Of a stretch of DNA of 64,000 bases, positions 54,352 to 63,600 are shown piece by piece. The DNA is taken from NCBI GenBank assembly GCA_007692585.1, contig REBU01000061.1, forward strand, positions 62,001-126,000, given 5' to 3'. Position 1 is the stretch's first letter, and each line of letters begins with the position of its first letter. This stretch comes from Paracoccaceae bacterium. GTDB lineage: Bacteria; Pseudomonadota; Alphaproteobacteria; Rhodobacterales; Rhodobacteraceae. A model generated the notes under the pieces. That model had not been told where the DNA came from, made no database searches, and was given only the letters and a program-made list of their open reading frames with translations. The position numbers and the translations under genes are program-made.

Positions 54352-57174
54352 ATGGAGGCGAAGACCGTAGAACAGATTCTTGCGTCTGTCGCACAGGCCC
54401 ATACCCTCGTTCAATGCGCTGCACGCGGGAAGCTTGACAATGCCGTCGAAAAAGCGCTCGCGCTTGTCGGCGCGGCCTTTGATGCGGATCGTGCCTATAT
54501 TTTCCAGACCCGCGATCATGTTTTTATCGACAACACACATGAGTGGTGCGCTGCGGGAATCGCGTCCTTCAAGGGGGATCTGCAGAAAGTCCCCTATTCT
54601 GTCGGCGAATTGATGTGGGCGGCCTTTAAGTCCCATGGTGTGTTGCTTCTGCCTGATATCACGATGGTGCCCATGGGCACCGAAATTCGTCAGGCCCTGA
54701 CCATGCAAGGGATCAACGCACTTATCGCCGTGCCAATCTATCAGGACGCTGCGATTACCGGGTTTTTGGGCCTTGATTTTTGCGCGGGGCCGCGCCGGTT
54801 CAGCAGCGTTGACCAGCAGGCGCTGCTGGGTCTCGCCGCGACACTGAGCCTTGCGCTGCAGGCCGAGTTCCAGACGCGCAAGAGTGGGCGGCTGGACGCA
54901 GAACTGCGCGCTGTCAATGAGAGGCTCCGCGCGATGCTGCGTGTGGCACCGGAAATATTGCTGGAATTTGACGCCGATGGCGTGATCGTGGCGTTTCACC
55001 ACAATGCCCCACTTGGTCCAGAACTGAATCCGACCGAAATCATCGGGCGCCCCCCTGAGGCGGTGTTCCCTGCGCAGGCAGCCTCCATCATCAGATTGGC
55101 GCTGCAGCAGGCCAAAACCGCGGGCAGCTCCGAGGCGCTGCGTTATGCGCTGCTGACTGACGGGCAAGACAAGCGGTTTTCTGTTCATGCCATGATGCGC
55201 AAGGCGCGTGGTCCAGGCGGAGCTGCGGGATATCTGGTCATCCTGCGCGACGTGACTCAAAGCCATTTGCAGGATCAGCATATCCGCCAGCTTGTGCGCG
55301 TGGCCGATCTGTCGACGAATCTGATCTTTCTGATGGATGCCGGGCACCGGATCACATGGATGAACCCGGCCAGTGTCAATCACTCTGGAATACCGCTCGA
55401 CGAAGCAATGGGGAAACTGCCGTCAGAGGTGCTGCGTCTGGCCGATAGCGACCCGGAGGCCGCGCGAATCATCACGGCTGCGCTGGATCGGGGCGAGGAT
55501 GTCGAGCAAGAAGTCCGGGCCTGCAGCCGGGCAGGGCAGCCCTATTGGGTCCGGCTGACGATCAAGAAGCTATGCGACTCGTCGAACGAGATTGAGGCTT
55601 TCATGGTGGTGGGCGTCAATGTGACGCGTGCAAAACTCGCCGAGGCGCGGGCTTTGCAGGAGCGCGCCTACACGATGGATGCACTGCTGGAAGGGATCGC
55701 GCTGGTCCAGCCGGAGGGGCGATTCATCTACATCAATTCAGTCCTGCGCGGTTTTCTGAAGCTACCCGCCGAGGTTCCCGCACAGGCGCTGTCCTGGCAC
55801 GACATCACTCCGCCGCAATTCAATGCGCTGCTGACACTGTTGTTACCTGAACTTTATGCGCAGGGCAGCTGGCAGGGGGAGATGGATCTGCGTGAAGAAT
55901 CTGACACCGGCCGGTGTTTCGACATGTCCATCGCGGTGCAGGAGGATGGCAACTTTCTGTTCATCGCGCGCGACGTGACAGCACGAAAAAATGCGATGCG
56001 CGAGCAGACTTTGCTGCGTGAGCAGCTGCAGATCGCCCAGAGCCGTCAATTGGTCACCCAGTTGGCAGGCGGGCTTGCGCATGACGTGGCCAATACTTTG
56101 GCCGTGATCGCGCAGGTTCTTGAGACCGTGAAACTCGCGCAGGATGCGCCGGGGGCGCTGGCGCTGGGCCGGATCGAAGCGGCAGTCGCACAGGCGCAGA
56201 CCCTGGTTCGCAACCTCTCGCAGCTTGGCAGGCGCAGCGCGCGGCCCAGTCTCATTGATCTGCGTCCCTTGGTACGTCAAGCGGCGGAATTGTTACGACC
56301 TGGGTTGCGCAGCGGGGCGCAGCTGACCCTTGATCTGCCCGAAGACCCTGTCGAAATTCGCGGCGATGTGACAGGCGTGATGCAGGTCTTGCTCAATCTG
56401 TTGCTGAATGCCCGCGACGCGCTGCGCATCACACGCGATCAAACCGGGCAAATCACGGCCCGCGCGCGGCCCTGCCTCGTGCTTGATACTGCGCCCGCGA
56501 TCACATTGGGCCACCTCATCCCCGGCCAGTCCTACGCAGTGCTCGAAATCAGCGACAGTGGCGAAGGTATGACGCCAGAGCGGGTGGCGTCGATATTCAA
56601 GCCGTATTTTTCGACAAAGGGCGACGACGGAATGGGCCTGGGCTTGAGCATTGTCGCCGACATCGTGGCGACAGCGCTTGGTGCGATCGAGGTTCAGTCG
56701 CATCCTGACCGCGGCACTACGCTTCGGATCTACTGGCCTTGCCCTCATTCACAGCCTGCAAACCACGCCTTCGCTCCGCCGACGCTGCCCGCGCTTCACG
56801 GGCGCACCATTCTTTTGGTTGATGATGATGATGATGAACTTTTGCATATGGCGCAGGCTCTCAGTGCGGCCGGGGCGGAAGTGGCCAGTTGCATCACGCC
56901 AGAAGATGCGCTCGATGCGCTGAGTGCGGAGCCCGACGGCTGGGAGTTGGTGGTCACCGATATGGATATGGGGCTGATGAGCGGGATCGAATTGGGGCGG
57001 AAGCTGCGCAAGGTCCGAGCCAATCTGCCGATTGTTCTGGTCACGGGCGGCGATATCGGTCACAGTATGACCAGCGACCATGGCAAAGAATTTGCCTTTG
57101 TACTCCGTAAACCTGTGTCTGAAACAGCGTTGGTCGCTGTTTGCCTCGATTGTCTATTGCGGCGCGCCCATTGA
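54352..57174 (+). CDS. Hybrid sensor histidine kinase (GAF-PAS-PAS-PAS-HK-REC)
   Basis: The 940-residue cytoplasmic protein has a GAF domain (about residues 8-175), three PAS domains (about 190-320, 330-455, 460-565; for example LLEGIALVQPEGRFIYINS), a phosphoacceptor His577 in GGLAHDVANTLAVI, an ATPase domain (DSGEGMTPERVASIFKPYFSTKG, GMGLGLSIV) and a C-terminal receiver with acidic run VDDDDDE and Asp870 in VVTDMDMG. The signal is unknown. ATG 54352 has AGGGGGGCGG upstream. The next gene, 21 bp downstream, is its likely output regulator. Confidence 0.93.
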   Translation: MEAKTVEQILASVAQAHTLVQCAARGKLDNAVEKALALVGAAFDADRAYIFQTRDHVFIDNTHEWCAAGIASFKGDLQKVPYSVGELMWAAFKSHGVLLLPDITMVPMGTEIRQALTMQGINALIAVPIYQDAAITGFLGLDFCAGPRRFSSVDQQALLGLAATLSLALQAEFQTRKSGRLDAELRAVNERLRAMLRVAPEILLEFDADGVIVAFHHNAPLGPELNPTEIIGRPPEAVFPAQAASIIRLALQQAKTAGSSEALRYALLTDGQDKRFSVHAMMRKARGPGGAAGYLVILRDVTQSHLQDQHIRQLVRVADLSTNLIFLMDAGHRITWMNPASVNHSGIPLDEAMGKLPSEVLRLADSDPEAARIITAALDRGEDVEQEVRACSRAGQPYWVRLTIKKLCDSSNEIEAFMVVGVNVTRAKLAEARALQERAYTMDALLEGIALVQPEGRFIYINSVLRGFLKLPAEVPAQALSWHDITPPQFNALLTLLLPELYAQGSWQGEMDLREESDTGRCFDMSIAVQEDGNFLFIARDVTARKNAMREQTLLREQLQIAQSRQLVTQLAGGLAHDVANTLAVIAQVLETVKLAQDAPGALALGRIEAAVAQAQTLVRNLSQLGRRSARPSLIDLRPLVRQAAELLRPGLRSGAQLTLDLPEDPVEIRGDVTGVMQVLLNLLLNARDALRITRDQTGQITARARPCLVLDTAPAITLGHLIPGQSYAVLEISDSGEGMTPERVASIFKPYFSTKGDDGMGLGLSIVADIVATALGAIEVQSHPDRGTTLRIYWPCPHSQPANHAFAPPTLPALHGRTILLVDDDDDELLHMAQALSAAGAEVASCITPEDALDALSAEPDGWELVVTDMDMGLMSGIELGRKLRKVRANLPIVLVTGGDIGHSMTSDHGKEFAFVLRKPVSETALVAVCLDCLLRRAH

Positions 57175-57195
57175 CCCCGACACACGGCACAGAAG

Positions 57196-57834
57196 ATGCG
57201 ACTCTTGATAGCAGACGATCATGAATTGCTGCGCGATACGCTCAGCAGCTTCCTGCAAAAGGATGGGATCGAAATCATGACTGCCGCCGACAGTGCGCAG
57301 GCCGAAGATCTGGCCGCGCGCGCAGGCCCTTTTGACATGGTTTTGCTTGATTACGGAATGCCAGGCATGGACGCGCTGCGGGGATTGCGCCGAATCCTTG
57401 ATCTACCCGATGCGCCGCCAGTGGTGTTGATGTCGGGCTTTGCCCCGCGAGAGATTGTCGAGGCCGCCTTGCAGATGGGCGTGCGCGGTTTTCTGCATAA
57501 ATCCATGCCCGCCGCATCCCTGCTCCATGCTTTACGCTTCATGGCGCTGGGCGAACGCTACGTCCCAGTAGATTTCATCTTCGATCCGGTCGGCACCGAG
57601 GCCTCAAGGGCCCCGGTCCCTGGGGCCGTGTCTGCGCTTGCGGCCTCGTTGACACCGCGCGAGAAAGAGGTGCTGGTGGCCCTTTGTCGGGGCTGCACCA
57701 ACAAGGAAATCGCGCGCGACTTGGGGTTGAGCGAGCCGACGATCAAACTGCATGTGAAGACACTGTATCGACGCCTTGGGGTCAGCAACCGAACGCAAGC
57801 GGCGATGGTCGCGCAGGCGAAAGGCCTGGGGTGA
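57196..57834 (+). CDS. NarL/LuxR-family response regulator
   Basis: The 212-residue product has a receiver domain with Asp52 (VLLDYGMPG) and the conserved Lys in GFLHKSMPA, then a LuxR helix-turn-helix (about residues 148-205: LTPREKEVLVALCRGCTNKEIAR, LSEPTIKLHVKTLYRRLGV). It lies 21 bp after the hybrid kinase, so the two are a likely phosphorelay or cognate pair. Its targets may include the Hint gene 127 bp downstream. Confidence 0.94.
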   Translation: MRLLIADDHELLRDTLSSFLQKDGIEIMTAADSAQAEDLAARAGPFDMVLLDYGMPGMDALRGLRRILDLPDAPPVVLMSGFAPREIVEAALQMGVRGFLHKSMPAASLLHALRFMALGERYVPVDFIFDPVGTEASRAPVPGAVSALAASLTPREKEVLVALCRGCTNKEIARDLGLSEPTIKLHVKTLYRRLGVSNRTQAAMVAQAKGLG

Positions 57835-57961
57835 GTACGGCTTGCTGCGGCTCTGATGCACCAATGTCAGGCGTTGCTGCGCCAGAGTGATGGCCTTGGA
57901 GGAATGCCTGTGGTAGTTTGCGTCAAAATCCGCGCAAAAAAGCGGCGAGGCAGAGGCAGGC

Positions 57962-59002
57962 ATGTATCAGGTGACACCGGGGAGCGGCGTGTTCGCGCTG
58001 GAGTGGGATTGTCTTGAAATTGACGGGGTGAAGGGGCTTGATCAGAGCTGGGTGCGGGTTGGCGCTGAAATGTGCTGGCGCGGCCAAGCTGTCAGGCTCG
58101 ATACGCTGCCCGACAGGCGCAGGAAGGCGGATGCGCGCGTTGGGGCACAGGCGATACAGACCCGCGCGCGCTCCGTGGCGCAGCGCATTTGCGGGATCTC
58201 CCTGCCGGAGCAGCAAAATCCTGAGGATCTGAGCGTCGCCCCTGCAGGCGGTTTCGTGCTCACCGATGGCGCAGCGCTTTATGTTGCGCGGCTCATTCCC
58301 CGCGATCATTCCGCACTCGTTGTTTTCGATGGGGCTTTGCCTGCGCCAGGCCGGACCTGCTGGGTGGTGGATTGTGACCTGACCCCGGTCGCAATGCCGC
58401 CTGCGCGTGCTCAGGACGTGATCTGTTTTGCTTCTGACGCGATGATTGCCACGCCAACGGGGCCAGTCCCCATCGGACAACTTACGGCAGGCGCGCTGGT
58501 GGTGACGCGCGACAATGGTCCGCAGCCGGTGCTTTGGGTGGGGCAAACGACCCTGTCGGGGCTTGCTTTGCGTCAGCACAGGCATTTGCGCCCGATCCGA
58601 TTGCGCTGCGGCGCATTGCAAAAAGGGGTTCCGGATGATGACCTTTGCGTGTCGCCGGCGCATCGGGTTCTGGTGACTGGCGCCCGTGCGCGCGATCTGT
58701 TTGGCTGCGACGAAGTTTTGGCCTGCGCGCGGGATCTGGTCAATTACACGACGATCACCCCCGATCTGGCGCTGCATGGCGTGACCTATGTGCATCTGTT
58801 GCTCGAGCGGCACCAGATCATCTTCGCCAATGGGCTGGCGAGTGAAAGCTTTCACCCTGCCTTCGCCCCTGTCCAGAGCCTGCGCCAGCATCGACACACG
58901 CTGACCGCTGTCTCGGGCGATTGGGTCAGGCGGCCCGACGGCTACGGCCCAGCGGCGCGGCGTTGTCTGAGCGCGGGTGAAGCGGCTTTATTGGCCGCCT
59001 GA
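57962..59002 (+). CDS. Hint-domain (Hedgehog/intein, Hint_2) protein
   Basis: The 346-residue product has an uncharacterised N-terminal part (about 1-150) and a Hint_2 domain beginning at Cys155 (ICFASDAMIATPTGPVPIGQL, then GALVVTRDNGPQPVLWVGQT), with block-like motifs VSPAHRVLVTG and NGLASESFHPAFAP. Such domains self-process or splice in inteins and hedgehog proteins; in Rhodobacterales Hint_2 is often attached to secreted proteins. Here there is no repeat domain, signal peptide or C-terminal extein. It follows the LuxR regulator by 127 bp. Confidence 0.85.
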   Translation: MYQVTPGSGVFALEWDCLEIDGVKGLDQSWVRVGAEMCWRGQAVRLDTLPDRRRKADARVGAQAIQTRARSVAQRICGISLPEQQNPEDLSVAPAGGFVLTDGAALYVARLIPRDHSALVVFDGALPAPGRTCWVVDCDLTPVAMPPARAQDVICFASDAMIATPTGPVPIGQLTAGALVVTRDNGPQPVLWVGQTTLSGLALRQHRHLRPIRLRCGALQKGVPDDDLCVSPAHRVLVTGARARDLFGCDEVLACARDLVNYTTITPDLALHGVTYVHLLLERHQIIFANGLASESFHPAFAPVQSLRQHRHTLTAVSGDWVRRPDGYGPAARRCLSAGEAALLAA

Positions 59003-59009
59003 AGGTGCA

Positions 59010-59037
59010 TTGACACGCCGCACGCGGCCTGTATAAG
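59010..59037 (+). promoter_or_regulatory. sigma-70 promoter of rpsD
   Basis: TTGACA at 59010-59015, a 16-nt spacer and TATAAG at 59032-59037. This is the best promoter match in the window. Transcription would begin near 59044. Confidence 0.75.
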
Positions 59038-59043
59038 CCGCCC

Positions 59044-59188
59044 CATCAAGGCGCAGTGGTTGCGCCTCGACCTAATTGGTGTTGGAGGCCCTCGCGAGAG
59101 GATGCCTGTCGTCCGGGGGAGACTTCGGGAAAGGACAACGCCCTTCATGGCCCCATACGGGGTGCGCGCATAACGAAGGAGATCAGCC
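59044..59188 (+). promoter_or_regulatory. structured 5' leader of rpsD
   Basis: About 145 nt between the predicted start site and the GTG start. It contains a 7-bp hairpin (AGGCGCA 59049-59055 with TGCGCCT 59061-59067), complementary GTCC/GGAC segments near 59111 and 59133, and CCCC/GGGG at 59151-59162. S4 usually represses its own mRNA by binding such a leader. No known riboswitch class is recognised. Confidence 0.5.
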
Positions 59189-59809
59189 GTGACCAAACGC
59201 ACGTCTGCCAAGTACAAACTCGACCGCCGCATGGGCGAAAACATCTGGGGCCGTCCCAAGAGCCCAGTCAACAAGCGTGAATATGGTCCTGGTCAGCATG
59301 GCCAGCGCCGCAAGGGTAAGCTGTCGGATTTCGGCACTCAGCTGCGCGCCAAGCAGAAGCTGAAGGGTCATTATGGGGATCTGACCGAGAAGCAGTTCCG
59401 CCGCATCTACGCAGAGGCCGAGCGCGTCAAGGGCGACACGGGCGAAAACCTGATCGGCCTGCTGGAGCGTCGTCTGGATGCCGTGATCTACCGCGCCAAA
59501 TTCGTGCCAACTGTCTTTGCGGCACGTCAATTCGTGAACCACGGTCATGTCACGGTGAACGGCAACCGCGTGAACATTCCAAGCTACCGCGTAAAGGAAG
59601 GCGATGTGATTGCCATCCGCGATAAGTCCAAGCAACTCGCCATCGTGCTTGAAGCGGTTGCGCTGACCGAGCGTGATGTGCCTGATTATCTGGAAGTCGA
59701 TCATTCCAAGATGACCGCGACTTTCCTGCGTACGCCGACACTGGGCGATGTGCCCTACGCTGTGCAGATGGAACCGAACCTGGTCGTCGAATTTTACGCG
59801 AAGAACTGA
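59189..59809 (+). CDS. rpsD: 30S ribosomal protein S4
   Basis: S4 nucleates assembly of the 30S body and can repress translation. The 206-residue product starts [21 protein letters not shown] and has the S4 domain with the signature [37 protein letters not shown] 59189 has a strong AAGGAG site at 7 nt. Unlike in E. coli, it stands outside the alpha operon, as is common in alphaproteobacteria, and has its own promoter and terminator. Confidence 0.97.
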   Translation: MTKRTSAKYKLDRRMGENIWGRPKSPVNKREYGPGQHGQRRKGKLSDFGTQLRAKQKLKGHYGDLTEKQFRRIYAEAERVKGDTGENLIGLLERRLDAVIYRAKFVPTVFAARQFVNHGHVTVNGNRVNIPSYRVKEGDVIAIRDKSKQLAIVLEAVALTERDVPDYLEVDHSKMTATFLRTPTLGDVPYAVQMEPNLVVEFYAKN

Positions 59810-59833
59810 TTTTCCTATCGGTTCGAGGACAGC

Positions 59834-59861
59834 AAACCCCGCCGTTTCGGCGGGGTTTTTT
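59834..59861 (+). terminator. Rho-independent terminator of rpsD
   Basis: AAACCCCGCCG (59834-59844), TTT loop, CGGCGGGGTTT (59848-59858) and further Ts. An 11-bp perfect stem with a T6 run, 25 nt after the stop. Confidence 0.95.
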
Positions 59862-59862
59862 G

Positions 59863-59937
59863 CTGCCCCTGACTGCCCTTCGGGCGTCCCGCCCCACCCA
59901 CCCACCCGCGCGCCGCCCGAAGGGCAGGCAGGGGCAG
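59863..59937. repeat. near-perfect 24-bp inverted repeat with CCCA tract
   Basis: The arm at 59863-59886 (ending GCCCTTCGGGCG) and the arm at 59914-59937 are reverse complements with one mismatch. The loop holds a CCCA repeat at 59892-59907. It directly follows the rpsD terminator and may act as a second terminator or be a remnant of a repeat element. Confidence 0.6.
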
Positions 59938-60607
59938 GCAGCGGTTGGGCTCGGTTTGCGGCCGACACCCGCGCTTCAGGGAGGGGATGATCCGACCTCC
60001 CTCCCAGACAAAGTCAAAGAGATCGTTGGATCTGTTGACGGGCAGTCCCTGCACGGCAATATCGAGCCCCGGGCCCGTGGGCCGGCAAGAGCGCGCAGCG
60101 CAAGCCGATACTTGTCGACATCGTGACGCCAAGTGGGATGACCACTGCAATTCCATGTTGCGCCGCATGGCTGCCGCGTCAAGGGGAGGACGTATCGCTA
60201 CTTTATGGCCTTGCGTCCGTCCTCTGCCAGCATGAACAGATCTGTCTGAGCTGCTGGTAGGAGCAGGATCTATGCTGATCGCCAAAATCCATATCACACG
60301 AGGTCGATAGGCATTGCAGTGTTTCTACATCCGCTGCTGCGCAGCGCGTGATCGTTTGCACGGTGCGCACCATATCCCCGGATTGGTCGAGAGCTGTTTC
60401 TGAGGATCGCCCTCGTTCAGCCTGAGCTTGCGAATAGTCATGCCGTATCTCTCCCTTGGGCTCCTGATCGCCGTATCTTTTCCAGTCCGGGACAATCCTG
60501 CTGATGCGGGCGGATGACTGACTGCAGCCAATCCCCGATATGCACGCCAGAATAGCGTTGAGACGCGCCGCCCCGGAGGAAAGGGCAGCGCGGGCTGGAG
60601 GCCACGA
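59938..60607. other. 670 bp without a convincing gene
   Basis: Between the rpsD-side inverted repeat and the end of pyc. Short frames on both strands (for example 60325-60531 minus, and frames crossing 60150-60300) lack ribosome-binding sites and recognisable similarity. Base composition is less GC-biased by codon position than in neighbouring genes, as in decayed coding DNA. I cannot name a parent gene. Confidence 0.5.
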
Positions 60608-63600
60608 TTACTCCAGTTCGATCAGCAGATCCTTGGCATCGATCTGAGCGCCCGGCTGGACATGCACCGCTTTGACAATAGCCACGCGCTCGGCATGCAG
60701 CCCGGTTTCCATCTTCATGGCCTCGATGGTCAGCAACAGGTCGCCGGGATGGACCTTCGCGCCGACATTGACTGCGACAGACGCCACGGAGCCCGGCATC
60801 GGTGCGCCAACATGGTCGGGATTGCTCGCGTCGGCCTTGGGGCGCTGGGCCGTCTTCGCCTTCACGGCGCGGTTGGGCACGCGGATCGTGCGCGGCTGGC
60901 CATTGAGTTCGAAAAACACTTTCGCGTCGCCCTCGTCGGTGGTTTCGCCCACGGTGATCATGCGGATTTCCAGCGTTTTGCCAGGGTCGATCTCGACCGA
61001 GATTTCTTCGCCGGCGTCCATTCCGTAGAAAAACGTCCGCGTGGGCAAAGTGCGTACGGGGCCGTAGATCTGATGGCGGCTCATATACTCCATGAAAACC
61101 TTGGGATACATCAGATAGCCATTCAGGTCTTCGTTATCAATCTCGATCCCTTCCAGCTCGGCGCTGAGTTTGGCGCGGGTCGCTTCCAGATCGACCAGGG
61201 GCAGGTGTTTGCCCGGACGATCCGTCAGGGGCGTGTCGCCTTTCAGCACCTTCTTCGCGATATCCTCCGGCCACCCTCCCGGCGGCTGACCAAGATTGCC
61301 CCGCATCATGTCGATCACGGACTCAGGGAAACTCAGATCCTTATCGGGATTTTCGACATCCGCTCGACTCAGTCCTTGCGTGACCATCATCAGCGCCATG
61401 TCGCCCACCACCTTCGAGGACGGTGTGACCTTGACAATATCGCCGAACATCATGTTCACATCCGCATAGGTGCGCGCGATGTCTGGCCAGCGGTCTTCCA
61501 GTCCCATCGAGCGCGCCTGCGCCTTGAGATTGGTGAATTGGCCACCGGGCATCTCGTGCAGATAGACCTCGGACGATGGGGCCTGTTGGGCAGATTCAAA
61601 CGCTGCGTAATGCAGGCGCACCTCTTCCCAATAATCCGAAATCTTGCGGATCGCAGCCATATCAAGGCCGGTGTCGCGCTCCGTGAAACGCAGCGCTTCC
61701 ACGATCGAGCCGAGCGTGGGCTGCGAGGTGTTGCCGGAAAACGCATCCATCGCGGCATCCGCAGCATCGACCCCGGCCTCGGCCGCCGCAAGGATGGTCG
61801 CGCCTGCAATGCCGCCTGTGTCATGCGTGTGGAAATGGATGGGAAGGCCTACTTCTTCGCGCAACGCACGCACCAGAATGCGAGCTGAGGCCGGTTTCAA
61901 TAGACCGGCCATATCCTTCAGCCCCAGCACATGCGCACCTGCGTCGCGCAGCGCCTTGCCCATCTCGACATAGTATTTCAGATCGTATTTCGCGCGGTCC
62001 GGGTTCAGAATGTCGCCAGTATAGCAAATCGTGCCTTCGCAGACCTTGTTCGCCTCGATCACGGCATCCATCGCCACGCGCATATTCTCGACCCAGTTCA
62101 GGCTGTCGAAAACGCGGAACACATCGACGCCGGTTTCTGCGGCCTGCGCCACGAAAGCCTGCACCACATTATCGGGATAATTGGTGTAGCCGACCCCGTT
62201 CGAGGCGCGTAGCAGCATCTGGGTCATCAGGTTGGGCATGCGCGCGCGCAGGTCGCGCAGGCGCTGCCAAGGGCATTCCTGCAAGAAGCGGTAGGCCACG
62301 TCAAAGGTTGCGCCGCCCCAGCACTCGACGGAGAAGAGTTGCGGCAGCATCTCTGCATAGGCAGGCGCGACCCGCACCATATCAATCGAGCGCATCCGGG
62401 TGGCCAGAAGCGACTGATGCGCGTCGCGCATGGTCGTGTCGGTCAGCAACAACTGCTTTTGCGCGGCCATCCAGTCCGCCACAGCCTGTGGCCCTTCGGC
62501 GTCAAGGATCTGCTTGGTGCCCGGCGGTGGCGTGCCAGTCGTGCGTGGCGGGACAGGGGTCTTGATCCCGGCCGGTGGCAGGGCGCGGCCTGCAGTCTCC
62601 GGGTGACCGTTGATGGTAATATCGGCGACATAGGTCAGGATCTTGGTGGCCCGGTCGCGCCGGGCCGTGAAGTTGAACAACTCATCCGTGGTGTCGATGA
62701 ATTTGGTTGTGTAGCTCATGTCCAGGAAGGTCGGATGCTTGAGCAGATTGATCACGAAATCCAGGTTCGTGCTGACACCACGGATGCGGAATTCTCGCAG
62801 CGCGCGGTCCATGCGCAAGATCGCTTCCGTCGGGGTGGGGGCCCAGGCCGTGACCTTGACGAGGAGCGAATCATAGTAGCGCGTGATGACGCCACCCGCA
62901 TAGGCCGTGCCGCCATCCAGCCGGATGCCCATGCCCGTGGCCGAGCGATAGGCTGTCAGGCGGCCATAATCGGGGATGAAATTGTTCAGCGGGTCTTCTG
63001 TCGTCACCCGGCATTGCACAGCATGCCCGGTCAGGGTCACATCGCCCTGACTTGGCGTGCCCGTGGCTTCTGAAAGTGTCGCGCCTTCGGCAATGCGGAT
63101 CTGGGCCTTGACGATATCGATGCCCGTCACTTCCTCAGTCACTGTGTGTTCGACCTGAACGCGCGGATTGACTTCGATGAAATAGAACTGCTCGTCGTCC
63201 ATATCCATCAGGAACTCGACAGTGCCTGCGTTCTGATAACCGACCGCACGCCCGATCTTCAGCGCAAGCTCGCAGACTGCGGCGCGCTGGGCGTCGCTCA
63301 GATACGGGGCAGGGGCGCGTTCGACGACTTTCTGGTTGCGCCGCTGCACAGTGCAATCGCGCTCATAGAGGTGGTAGAGATTGCCGTGGCCGTCGCCGAG
63401 AAGCTGCACTTCTACATGGCGCGCGCGCAGGATCATTTTCTCGAGATAGCCCTCGCCATTGCCGAAAGCGGCCTCGGCCTCGCGGCGTCCCTCGCGGACC
63501 TTTGCTTCGATCTCATCCGCCGCCATGATAGGCCGCATGCCGCGTCCGCCCCCGCCATGGCTGGCTTTGAGCATCAACGGATAGCCTACGTCCGCAGCCA

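Noticed and set aside
56821-56835. Five tandem GAT codons in the kinase receiver domain
   Set aside because: They encode the expected acidic pocket of a receiver domain; the repeat is short and in frame.
60325-60531. Minus-strand frame of 68 codons in the rpsD-pyc gap
   Set aside because: No ribosome-binding site, no similarity seen, frequent stops nearby; treated as part of an unexplained gap.
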